From contig NZ_CP197466.1 in the NCBI RefSeq assembly GCF_052180255.1, forward strand, positions 62,001 to 126,000: a stretch of DNA of 64,000 bases, in the 5' to 3' direction. Made by a program: the position numbers and the translations under genes. Source of the stretch: Paenibacillus_AM sp052180255. Lineage in GTDB: Bacteria > Bacillota > Bacilli > Paenibacillales > NBRC-103111. How positions within the stretch are numbered: position 1 is the stretch's first letter; each line of letters starts with the position of its first letter. A model generated the notes under the pieces. That model saw only the letters and a list, made by a program, of their open reading frames with translations, ran no database searches and was not told the origin of the DNA. This document shows, piece after piece, positions 41,336 through 49,281 of the stretch.

Positions 41336-41770
41336 ATGATGCTGGATATTAATCAAATTCAAGAAATTATACCTCACCGACCGCCATTTCTATTGGTAGA
41401 TCGTATTCTGGAGGTAGAAGACGGTAAGCGTGCAGTTGGCATTAAAAATGTGACAATCAATGAGCCTTTTTTCACAGGTCATTTTCCAGGTTACCCGGTT
41501 ATGCCGGGTGTGCTCATTGTTGAAGCATTGGCGCAAGTAGGCGCAGTGGCAATCTTGAAAATGGAAGCGAACAAAGGCAAACTTGCGTTTTTTGCAGGAA
41601 TTGATAACTTCCGTTTTCGTGGACAGGTCGTTCCTGGTGATACCTTAACACTATCTATGGAAATTACACGTCTCAAAGGTACAGTTGGAAAAGGTTCTGC
41701 TGTTGCTAAGGTTGGAGACAAAGTTGTGGCAGAAGGCGAATTGATGTTTGCCCTCTCGAATGCCAACTAA
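41336..41770 (+). CDS. fabZ: 3-hydroxyacyl-[acyl-carrier-protein] dehydratase FabZ
   Basis: The hot-dog-fold dehydratase of fatty-acid elongation. The 144-residue protein has HRPPFLLVDRI near the N-terminus and the catalytic pair H49 (GHFPGYPVMPG) and E63 (LIVEALAQ). The ATG at 41336 follows TGGAGGG. In Bacillus the same gene follows flhP. The 22-bp spacing from the phosphatidyltransferase gene suggests cotranscription of two lipid genes. Confidence 0.96.
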   Translation: MMLDINQIQEIIPHRPPFLLVDRILEVEDGKRAVGIKNVTINEPFFTGHFPGYPVMPGVLIVEALAQVGAVAILKMEANKGKLAFFAGIDNFRFRGQVVPGDTLTLSMEITRLKGTVGKGSAVAKVGDKVVAEGELMFALSNAN

Positions 41771-41843
41771 CTTTCGTCTGATTGAATGATCCAAACGACT
41801 AACGTGCAGGAATCATCCTGTATGGGGAAAAGGGGAAATATTC

Positions 41844-43583
41844 ATGGCAACATTGACACGTATTCAAACTGAATATCAACGATGGCTGAATGACCCAGTA
41901 GTGGATGATTTGACGAAAGAAGAGCTGCGTGCGATTGCAGAGTCCCCGAAGGAAATGGAAGATCGCTTTTACAAAGATTTGGAATTCGGAACCGGAGGCT
42001 TGCGTGGTGTCATGGGTGCGGGTACGAATCGATTGAATGTGTATACAGTGGGTCGTGCTACGCAAGGACTGGCTCATTACATTCAAAGTCTTACTTCGAG
42101 TGTTGACCAAGATGTAAAGGGCAAGCAAGCATCGGTCGTGATCGCGTATGACTCGCGTCATCGCTCGGCTGAATTTGCATTGGAAGCGGCACTGGTACTG
42201 GCTGGTAACGGCATTAAAGCTTATGTATTCGAAGAGCTTCGCCCCACACCGGAGCTATCATTTGCTGTGCGCGAACTTGGTGCGACAGCAGGGATTGTCA
42301 TTACTGCAAGCCATAATCCGCCTGAGTACAATGGATATAAAGTCTATGGCTCAGACGGTGGTCAGTTAACGACAGATGGTGCGAATGAAGTTACACGACA
42401 AATTCAAAGTATTACGGCATTTAGTGAAGTACGCAGGATGACTCGTGAAGAAGCCTTAGCATGCGATCTGTTGGAATGGATTGGGGAAGTGATCGATCGT
42501 CGTTATCTGGAAGCGGTGACTGCTGTGAGTCAGCGTCCAGACGTGGTGAAAGCAATGAGCGGAGATTTCCGTATTGTGTATACACCACTGCATGGTGCTG
42601 GGAATCAGCCTGTACGCCAGGCGCTTGCTGCTGCAGGTTTCGAACAGGTACGTGTTGTTGCTGCACAAGAATTACCTGATCCTGAGTTTTCGACGGTGAA
42701 GTCACCGAATCCTGAGGAGCGGGATGCATTCACACTTGCACTCGAAGATGCACGAGCATGGGATGCCGATATGATTATCGGTACGGACCCGGACGCAGAC
42801 CGCATGGGGGCAATTATTAAAGATATTACAGGTGAGTATGTGGCGCTCAGTGGTAATCAATCAGGTGCTATTATCGTGAATTACTTACTAAGCTCCATGC
42901 AGGAGCGAGGCGAATTGCCGGATCACGGTGTGATCATCAAGACAATTGTGACCAGTGAGATGGGTGCTGCGATTGCAGCTTCATATGGTGTTGAAACACG
43001 CAACACACTCACAGGCTTTAAATACATTGGTGAGCTAATGACACAATTCGCAGCGACGGGTGAGAAACAATTCTTATTCGGTTACGAAGAGAGCTACGGT
43101 TACCTTGCAGGTACGTATGCGCGTGATAAAGATGCGATTGTGGCAGCGTTGCTGATTTGCGAAGCAGCTGCTTACTATAAAAGCAAAGGCCAGACACTGG
43201 CTAACGCTCTGCATGAGCTGTACGCATCACACGGCTATTTTATGGAAAAACTGGAATCAAGAACGATGAAGGGCAAGGATGGGATCGAGCGTATTCGTGC
43301 TGTCATGGATATGTGGCGTGCGAATCCTCCGCAAATGATTGCGGGAATGCCTGTTCAGGAGCTTGAGGACTACACACAGGGACTTCATGGATTGCCGCGT
43401 GAGAATGTGATCAAGTGCAAGCTTGAGGGTGGCTCATGGTTCTGTTTGCGCCCTTCGGGCACGGAACCGAAGATGAAGTTTTATTTTGCCGTAAAGGGCA
43501 CTTCGCTTGAAGATGCACAGCAGCAGTTAGCGGTTGTTTCCGAGGCTGTTATGAAGCAAATTGATGCGGAGCTCTTGGCCTAA
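41844..43583 (+). CDS. pgcA: Phospho-sugar mutase, probably alpha-phosphoglucomutase
   Basis: Interconverts glucose-6-phosphate and glucose-1-phosphate (or mannose phosphates), feeding UDP-glucose for wall glycans. The 579-residue protein fits the long Bacillus PgcA type. The phosphoserine loop is ITASHNPPEYNG with S156. The metal loop is GTDPDADR with D315, D317 and D319. The sugar-binding loop is FGYEESYGY, and the phosphate-binding loop near the C-terminus is RPSGTEPKMKFY. The ATG at 41844 follows AAAAGGGGAAA. A terminator follows. Confidence 0.92.
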   Translation: MATLTRIQTEYQRWLNDPVVDDLTKEELRAIAESPKEMEDRFYKDLEFGTGGLRGVMGAGTNRLNVYTVGRATQGLAHYIQSLTSSVDQDVKGKQASVVIAYDSRHRSAEFALEAALVLAGNGIKAYVFEELRPTPELSFAVRELGATAGIVITASHNPPEYNGYKVYGSDGGQLTTDGANEVTRQIQSITAFSEVRRMTREEALACDLLEWIGEVIDRRYLEAVTAVSQRPDVVKAMSGDFRIVYTPLHGAGNQPVRQALAAAGFEQVRVVAAQELPDPEFSTVKSPNPEERDAFTLALEDARAWDADMIIGTDPDADRMGAIIKDITGEYVALSGNQSGAIIVNYLLSSMQERGELPDHGVIIKTIVTSEMGAAIAASYGVETRNTLTGFKYIGELMTQFAATGEKQFLFGYEESYGYLAGTYARDKDAIVAALLICEAAAYYKSKGQTLANALHELYASHGYFMEKLESRTMKGKDGIERIRAVMDMWRANPPQMIAGMPVQELEDYTQGLHGLPRENVIKCKLEGGSWFCLRPSGTEPKMKFYFAVKGTSLEDAQQQLAVVSEAVMKQIDAELLA

Positions 43584-43611
43584 CCGCAGGAGATAGCCTA
43601 ATGGTGAGATG

Positions 43612-43650
43612 ACCTCTCCTGATGCATATGCGTTTGGGAGAGGTTTTTGT
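43612..43650 (+). terminator. Intrinsic terminator after pgcA
   Basis: ACCTCTCC and GGGAGAGGT form the stem, followed by TTTTTG. Confidence 0.85.
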
Positions 43651-43715
43651 GTGAAGAGAAATCTAAATAACATGAGTGGGATACCCAGAAGGTATCGAAG
43701 GGAGTCATAAGAAGT

Positions 43716-45779
43716 ATGTTCAAGATGTATCGTGCTTGGAATACCAAAGTGCGCAAACTGCTGATTGTACTTGTCGTTCTCGGACTTGTTGCTGCAGTTC
43801 CGCTTGTTTTTGCAAGAGAGAATACCGAAACATCGGCGAATAACGTCGAATTTGTGTTTGATTATCGTGATTTACTCGACATTGCAGATACACAGCCAGA
43901 TCCGCTCGCTTTTGTGGACGAGCATTTAAAGAAGATGAAGGCAGCGGGTATTCACTCGATGTCTGTTTATGAAGGAACTTTGCAAGAAATGAGAGAGCAG
44001 CGCCGTCTTGAAGTTTTCTCAACTCGTGATGCGATGTCTCTAACACAAACGTTGCTTCCTGCAGGTGAGAACTTCACGTATGTTCTGTTCGCAGATCAAG
44101 AGGTACAAAAGAATCTACAACCAATTATTGAAAAAGGTTTTAAGGATTTTGGCGTCGTGACGAAGCCTTGGACATTCAAAGGTCGCAGTGGGATGATCAT
44201 TGAAATGGGTATGGATGATGCGATCATGCGTCCGATGGATCCAGATCCAATGACAATGAAGGCACTCAAGGATCAAGGGTTCCATATCGTTGTGCGGATG
44301 TCCAATAAGCGTCCATTCGAGCCCAAACAAATGGATAAGCTGATCGGCAGCTTCAAAGAGTATGGTGTAACACGAATTATTCCAGATTCAGATGCGGTTC
44401 CTGGTTTCACAGACAAACCGAATGATCTGATTGATATGGCGAGCATTCTTCGTAAGTATGATATTGGGCTTGCGGGTATTGAAATGTTGAAAGCACCACA
44501 AAAAGGTTTTAACAAGCTTGCAAGCAAGATTGAGTACAATGTCGTGCGTCTGCACTCTTTTACAGAGAAAGATACAGAGAAGTTTATGGAGCCTGTGGAT
44601 CGTGAAGAGATTCACCAACGCGTTCTCGACATATCAGATCGTTTCGTTCTTGCTGTAAAAGATCGTAACATTCGTATGGTATTCCTGAACGCTAAGATTT
44701 CCAAGAGCTTAGATAAGAAAATGGTTGATCACCCATTAGAAGAGATTTATCAAACCTTGAACGGTGAAGGTGGAGCGATTCCTCGTATTGAGAAATCAGG
44801 TTTCGTTGATGCACCTGCAGTAGCATTCACAGTTGATCATGGTTCGTTTATTACGACATGGCAGAAGATCGCACCTTACCTTTTGTTGCTTGGTGGTGTG
44901 GCATTAATTGCATTAACGCTTTCTTATTTTGTTCCGAGCTTGACGTTGTTCCTATTCGTTATTGGCGCTATTGGCGCAGGCGGCTTACGTGTGTTGTCAG
45001 AGAGCCTGTACTCCCAAGGTTTAGCACTAGCTGTGGCGATTTGTGCATCTACGTTATCTGTTATTCTAGCGATTCGTACGGTGAACAACGGTGGTGCCAA
45101 ATGGGCACGAAGCTCCCGTCTGTTGTTTGCAGCATGGCTGCTTGTTCGTACATCGCTTACTTCGTTAATTGGGGTATTCTACCTTGTGGCACTGCTAAAT
45201 CAGGTCAAATACTTCCTCGTCATTGAGCAATTCCGCGGTGTGTCGCTGTTACACCTTATTCCGATTGCACTAGCAGGCCTTTATGTGCTGTTATTCAATG
45301 AGAAGATGACAGGTGCAGAACGCATGCAGCGTGTGCGTGATTTATTGAAGTCTAAGATCAGCGTCCTTGCCATTGTACTTGTAGGTGTTGCGCTTGCTGC
45401 GGTTTACTACTACTTGTCACGTACAGGTAATGCTGGCACAACTTCTTCTTTGGAGCGTACGTTCCGTTCATTCCTAGAAAATACACTTGGTGTACGTCCA
45501 CGTACGAAGGAATTTTTGTTGGCGCATCCGCTCTTTATTTTGGGTGGTTATTTAGTCTTAAAGTACAAGCATGCGATCTATTTATTAGCAATCGGTGTTA
45601 TAGGTCAATTATCGATTATTGATACATTTGCTCATTTACACACGCCGCTTGAAATCTCAGGTATTCGTATCACTTATGGTGTTGTATTCGGCTTCTTAAT
45701 TGGCCTCGTGCTGATTGTCGTCTGGGAAATCGCTTTGAGGAGTTGGAAAAAATGGGGAGCCCCCTTGTTAGAAAAATAG
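43716..45779 (+). CDS. DUF5693 family polytopic membrane protein
   Basis: A 687-residue protein. It has an N-terminal membrane anchor (about 13-33), a large soluble extracytoplasmic domain (about 40-380, with VDEHLKKMKAAGIHSMSVYEGT and a C-terminal part resembling a TIM-barrel-like fold), then about eight hydrophobic helices from residue 385 to the end. The architecture matches DUF5693, which in Paenibacillaceae precedes csaB. The Bacillus anthracis operon has the polytopic protein CsaA, a proposed SCWP precursor transporter, in the same place. A role in exporting or finishing secondary wall polymer is therefore inferred. Its 3' end overlaps csaB by 28 bp. Confidence 0.85.
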   Translation: MFKMYRAWNTKVRKLLIVLVVLGLVAAVPLVFARENTETSANNVEFVFDYRDLLDIADTQPDPLAFVDEHLKKMKAAGIHSMSVYEGTLQEMREQRRLEVFSTRDAMSLTQTLLPAGENFTYVLFADQEVQKNLQPIIEKGFKDFGVVTKPWTFKGRSGMIIEMGMDDAIMRPMDPDPMTMKALKDQGFHIVVRMSNKRPFEPKQMDKLIGSFKEYGVTRIIPDSDAVPGFTDKPNDLIDMASILRKYDIGLAGIEMLKAPQKGFNKLASKIEYNVVRLHSFTEKDTEKFMEPVDREEIHQRVLDISDRFVLAVKDRNIRMVFLNAKISKSLDKKMVDHPLEEIYQTLNGEGGAIPRIEKSGFVDAPAVAFTVDHGSFITTWQKIAPYLLLLGGVALIALTLSYFVPSLTLFLFVIGAIGAGGLRVLSESLYSQGLALAVAICASTLSVILAIRTVNNGGAKWARSSRLLFAAWLLVRTSLTSLIGVFYLVALLNQVKYFLVIEQFRGVSLLHLIPIALAGLYVLLFNEKMTGAERMQRVRDLLKSKISVLAIVLVGVALAAVYYYLSRTGNAGTTSSLERTFRSFLENTLGVRPRTKEFLLAHPLFILGGYLVLKYKHAIYLLAIGVIGQLSIIDTFAHLHTPLEISGIRITYGVVFGFLIGLVLIVVWEIALRSWKKWGAPLLEK

Positions 45780-47002
45780 TAATATCCGGTTATTACGGAT
45801 TTGATAATAGCGGCGATGAAGCGGTATTGCAGTCTATTTTGTTGGCACTGGAGGAGCAGGGAACGGCTCAAGGTGTAACCATAAAGCCAGTTGTCCTCTC
45901 AGCCAATCCCGAGCGAACCCGCAGCATGTACGGCGTGGATGCCGTACATCGGATGAAGCTTGGCGCCGTGCTTGGTGCGCTGCGCGGAAGCGCTGGCTTG
46001 ATCTCAGGCGGCGGATCGCTCCTGCAAGATGCAACAAGCTCGCGTACGATCCCTTACTACGTCGCGATTATCAAGCTTGCACAGTGGCTGCGCAAGCCGA
46101 CGTTCATCTACTCGCAGGGCGTTGGACCCGTGCAGAAACAAAGCTTCTTCCCGTGGATCCGCTCCGCGATAGGGGGCAGCGCGTACATATCGGTACGCGA
46201 TGAGGAATCCGCCCAGCTGCTCGGCCGCATGGGCGTAGCCGTGGATCGGGTCGACGTCGTCCCCGATCCAGTCATGGGCCTCCCGCTGCGCGCGGGAGGC
46301 AAATCTGCCAGCAGCGCGCTATCCGCCGCTGCTGCCACAACCCCCGATGACCCGGCTGTGCCGAAGGTCATCGGCGTCTCGGTCCGCTTCTGGAACGCGG
46401 ACCGCAGTGAGCTCGCTGCGCTCGCAGATGCGCTGCGCCGCATCTTGGCGGCAGCAGCCGATGTACACATTCGGCTGCTGCCGTTCCACCTGCCGACGGA
46501 CGAAGACGCGTCGGCATACGTGCTCTCGCAGATGGGCATCCGTGCCGATGGCACAGATCCATCATCTGCTGGCAGCGCGGCATCATCGCCATCGCTTGAA
46601 GGTTCAGCCTTATCGACAGAAGCAAATAGCGCATCTCTCACCTCCCGCATCTCCATCGTGCGAGGCGTCAGCCATCCGCAAGATATGCTTGCTGAAGTGG
46701 CGGCATGCGACCTAGTCATCGGCATGCGCTTGCATGCGCTGATCTACGCCGCCTCCCAGTTCGTACCGATGGTGGGAATCTCTTACGATCCGAAGATCGA
46801 CCAATTCTTGGGCAGACTCGGCATGAAACCTGCTGCATCAACGAGCCAGATCGATGCGGAGCAGCTAGCGGAGCATACATTAGAATTACTTGCTAATCGC
46901 GATCAGTGGAGGGAGCGTACGCTGCCTGCCATTACCGCGCTTAAAGAGCAAGCACAGCGTCCAGCGCAACAAATTTCAACAATCCTCCGTCAAAAAGGAT
47001 GA
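45752..47002 (+). CDS. csaB: Polysaccharide pyruvyl transferase CsaB
   Basis: CsaB adds ketal-linked pyruvate to ManNAc of the secondary cell-wall polymer, the ligand of SLH domains. The 416-residue protein starts with the family segment KIVISGYYGFDNSGDEAVL and contains ISGGGSLLQDATSSRTIPYYV (SGGGSLLQD is diagnostic), YSQGVGPV and the C-terminal GMRLHALIYAASQFVPMVGISYDPKI (MRLHALIYA). Two Ala/Ser-rich inserts (about 187-207 and 265-300) are not typical of the family. The ATG at 45752 has TGAGGAG nine bases upstream. Much of the gene is GC-rich and dense in inverted repeats. Confidence 0.95.
   Translation: MGSPLVRKIVISGYYGFDNSGDEAVLQSILLALEEQGTAQGVTIKPVVLSANPERTRSMYGVDAVHRMKLGAVLGALRGSAGLISGGGSLLQDATSSRTIPYYVAIIKLAQWLRKPTFIYSQGVGPVQKQSFFPWIRSAIGGSAYISVRDEESAQLLGRMGVAVDRVDVVPDPVMGLPLRAGGKSASSALSAAAATTPDDPAVPKVIGVSVRFWNADRSELAALADALRRILAAAADVHIRLLPFHLPTDEDASAYVLSQMGIRADGTDPSSAGSAASSPSLEGSALSTEANSASLTSRISIVRGVSHPQDMLAEVAACDLVIGMRLHALIYAASQFVPMVGISYDPKIDQFLGRLGMKPAASTSQIDAEQLAEHTLELLANRDQWRERTLPAITALKEQAQRPAQQISTILRQKG
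45926..46516. repeat. Train of perfect short inverted repeats inside csaB
   Basis: Perfect hairpins include 45926-45949 (ATGTACGGC, 9-bp arms), 46242-46270 (TGGATCGGG, 9), 46278-46300 (GCCTCCCGC, 9), 46380-46404 (8), 46449-46483 (CGGCAGCAGCCGA, 13-bp arms around a 9-nt loop) and 46491-46516 (TGCCGACG, 8). The same kind of patch as in prmC and ywlC. Confidence 0.85.
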
Positions 47003-47011
47003 GATAGATAA

Positions 47012-47809
47012 ATGACACATCAAAATGAATCCCAATCAAGTTCACAAGCCCAAGCGCTCACGCCGCCATTTCCTGTCGTATCGCTCTACGGTATTCCCGT
47101 CTCCCGCATGAACATGAAGGAGACGGTGTCGTACTTAAAGCATGTGATCGATAGTCGTACACCGCATCAAGTCATTACAGCTAACCCCATCATGTTGATG
47201 GAGGCGCTAAACAACCCCGACTACCATAACATGATGAGTAAGGCAGACCTCATTGTCCCTGACGGGGCGGGTGTCGTCTGGGCAGCGAATCATGTCGGGC
47301 AGCCGGTTCAAGAGCGGGTGGCTGGTTTTGATCTAGTGCAGGAGTTAATGCGAGCTGGCGAAGTGAAGCGCTGGAAAGTGTACCTAGTCGGTGCGACCAC
47401 AGAAGTCATTGAAGCTGCGGCAGCCAAGCTGCAGCGCGATTTTCCGACCATTCGGATTGTAGGTGTGCGTAATGGCTACTTTGGCAGCGATGAAGACGCA
47501 CAAGTAATCGCTGATATTCGGGTGCAAGATCCAGACATCCTTCTTGTAGGTCGATCTGCGGCAAGTCAAGAGCCGTGGATTGCTCAGCATAAAGCTGAAT
47601 TGGGTGTACCTGTCGTTATCGGGGTTGGCGGATCATTCGATGTCTTGTCAGGTAAGCTCAAGCGCGCTCCGAAGCTGTTTCAAAAGCTGCGTTTAGAGTG
47701 GTTCTACCGCTTGCTCCAAGAACCTTGGCGCTACAAAAGAATGCTGTTACTCCCGAAATTTGCCCTTAAAGTCATGAGAGATCGAGATAAAGTACTGAAA
47801 TCGAAGTAA
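47012..47809 (+). CDS. tagA: WecG/TagA/CpsF family glycosyltransferase (ManNAc transferase)
   Basis: It transfers ManNAc from UDP-ManNAc to lipid-linked GlcNAc to form the disaccharide linkage unit. The 265-residue protein has a polar N-terminal extension of about 22 residues. The family sites follow: TANPIMLMEA (Thr and Asn), PDGAGVVWA with the catalytic Asp, ERVAGFDL with a conserved Arg, and SAASQEPWI with the Gln of the usual PKQExW motif. The C-terminal basic amphipathic region (RLEWFYRLLQEPWRYKRM) is the membrane-docking appendage. The donor comes from mnaA and the acceptor from tagO, which follows. Confidence 0.93.
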   Translation: MTHQNESQSSSQAQALTPPFPVVSLYGIPVSRMNMKETVSYLKHVIDSRTPHQVITANPIMLMEALNNPDYHNMMSKADLIVPDGAGVVWAANHVGQPVQERVAGFDLVQELMRAGEVKRWKVYLVGATTEVIEAAAAKLQRDFPTIRIVGVRNGYFGSDEDAQVIADIRVQDPDILLVGRSAASQEPWIAQHKAELGVPVVIGVGGSFDVLSGKLKRAPKLFQKLRLEWFYRLLQEPWRYKRMLLLPKFALKVMRDRDKVLKSK

Positions 47810-47842
47810 TTTATCGTAAAAATCGATTATTATTTGAACTTT

Positions 47843-47870
47843 TGTGAAAAATGAGGGTGGATTTTTCACA
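47843..47870. promoter_or_regulatory. Perfect 10-bp inverted repeat upstream of tagO
   Basis: TGTGAAAAAT (47843-47852) and ATTTTTCACA (47861-47870) are exact inverse complements around GAGGGTGG. There is no T run, so it is not a typical terminator. It sits 68 bp before the tagO start, over the likely promoter region, and could be an operator. Confidence 0.55.
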
Positions 47871-47937
47871 GCAAGAGGGAGTATAATGTGGACGCATGAC
47901 TACTGATTGAGATAAGAGGGGCAGTGAGGGGAATAAC

Positions 47938-49068
47938 ATGTATGGGTTATATTTAATAGGGTTTGTCGTGGCATGTGTAATATCATTGCTATTGACACCG
48001 CTAGTGAAGCGGTTTGCCTTCCGCGTTGGAGCTGTTGATGCACCTAATGAACGTAAAGTGCATTCGAGAATCATGCCAAGACTTGGAGGACTCGCTATAT
48101 TCCTAGCTTTTGTCGGCGCATATTTCGTCATCTCACCTGTGCTCAACTCCTATAATCCAGAAGCAGGGCTTGCGCTCTTACTAGGTGGAGGCGTTGTTGT
48201 ACTGACAGGCGCACTCGATGACCGTTTTCAAATATCGCCACGCTATAAACTGTTAGGCCAACTGATTGCAGCTATTATTGTTGTTTCATTCGGACTTGTC
48301 ATTGACCTAAGTTCCTTACCGTTTATCGGCGACTGGTTAGCAGGTAAAGACTGGATTTCCATTCCTATCACCATCATTTGGATCATTGGTGTTTCCAATG
48401 CCATTAACTTAATAGACGGACTGGATGGTTTGTCTGCAGGGGTATCGGGTATCGCAACTTCGACGATCCTCGTACTTGCCATCATTTTACCAAGTTCCAC
48501 AGGCGTGACTGTCGCGCTGCTCAGCGTTATTTTGCTAGGAAGTATTGTAGGATTCTTATTCTATAACATTCATCCTGCTAAGATTTTCATGGGCGACTCC
48601 GGCTCCTTGTTCCTAGGCTTTGCACTTGCAACTTTGTCCATCCTAGGTTTCAAACAAGCGACCGTTGTATCCTTATTAATTCCAATCTTGATTCTGGGCG
48701 TACCGCTTTCCGATACGGCATTTGCGATTCTGCGTCGTATTGTGAACAAGACACCGATCTCAGCACCGGATAAGAGCCATCTGCACCACTGCTTCTTGCA
48801 GCTTGGATTCTCCCATCGCGTGACTGTGTGGATCATTTATGGAATCTCTTGTGTATTCGCATTAAGCGCAATCGTGTGCTCCATCTTGCTCGCACAATCA
48901 ACGCGCTGGGGTACTGCTGTGATCGTGGCACTATTACTTGCTGTTATCGTCCTGGGAGCAGAAGCAATTGGTCTCATCTCCAAGAACCGCAAACCTGTAC
49001 TTCACGCTTTGCGACGTCTGTTCTTTAAGCAAGTATCCAAGCCGGATCAAGTAACGAAATCGAACTAA
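47938..49068 (+). CDS. tagO: Undecaprenyl-phosphate GlcNAc-1-phosphate transferase
   Basis: A membrane enzyme of the MraY/WecA/TagO family that starts wall polymer synthesis by attaching GlcNAc-1-P to undecaprenyl phosphate. The 376-residue protein has about 11 helices. Conserved loops are NERKVHSRIMPRLGG, the DD motif in GALDDRF, NLIDGLDGLSAG with catalytic Asp, KIFMGDSGSLFLG, and the cytoplasmic DKSHLHHCFLQLG. The His-containing loop favours GlcNAc transferases over MraY. The ATG at 47938 follows GAGGGGAA. Confidence 0.94.
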   Translation: MYGLYLIGFVVACVISLLLTPLVKRFAFRVGAVDAPNERKVHSRIMPRLGGLAIFLAFVGAYFVISPVLNSYNPEAGLALLLGGGVVVLTGALDDRFQISPRYKLLGQLIAAIIVVSFGLVIDLSSLPFIGDWLAGKDWISIPITIIWIIGVSNAINLIDGLDGLSAGVSGIATSTILVLAIILPSSTGVTVALLSVILLGSIVGFLFYNIHPAKIFMGDSGSLFLGFALATLSILGFKQATVVSLLIPILILGVPLSDTAFAILRRIVNKTPISAPDKSHLHHCFLQLGFSHRVTVWIIYGISCVFALSAIVCSILLAQSTRWGTAVIVALLLAVIVLGAEAIGLISKNRKPVLHALRRLFFKQVSKPDQVTKSN

Positions 49069-49095
49069 TTCCATTCCATTCTTATAACCAATAAG

Positions 49096-49123
49096 CTCAT
49101 TCCAATTCAGGGATGAGTTTTTC
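49096..49123 (+). terminator. Intrinsic terminator after tagO
   Basis: CTCATTCC and GGGATGAG (one T-G pair) form the stem, followed by TTTTTCTT. Confidence 0.75.
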
Positions 49124-49281
49124 TTATGCAAAAAATCCATTCATGTCTTCATTTTTGTCTAGCAAAGACCGATAAATATACCAAACTATATCTATTATCA
49201 TGAGATAAGGAGGGCATCAGTTCTTCGTTTACATAGATCCAGATTTACCATTAATCACCATGTACAAAGGAGAGGAATTCA

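Noticed and set aside
45743..45751. TTG start for csaB
   Set aside because: It sits directly on the GAGGAG ribosome site with no spacing; the ATG at 45752 is correctly placed.
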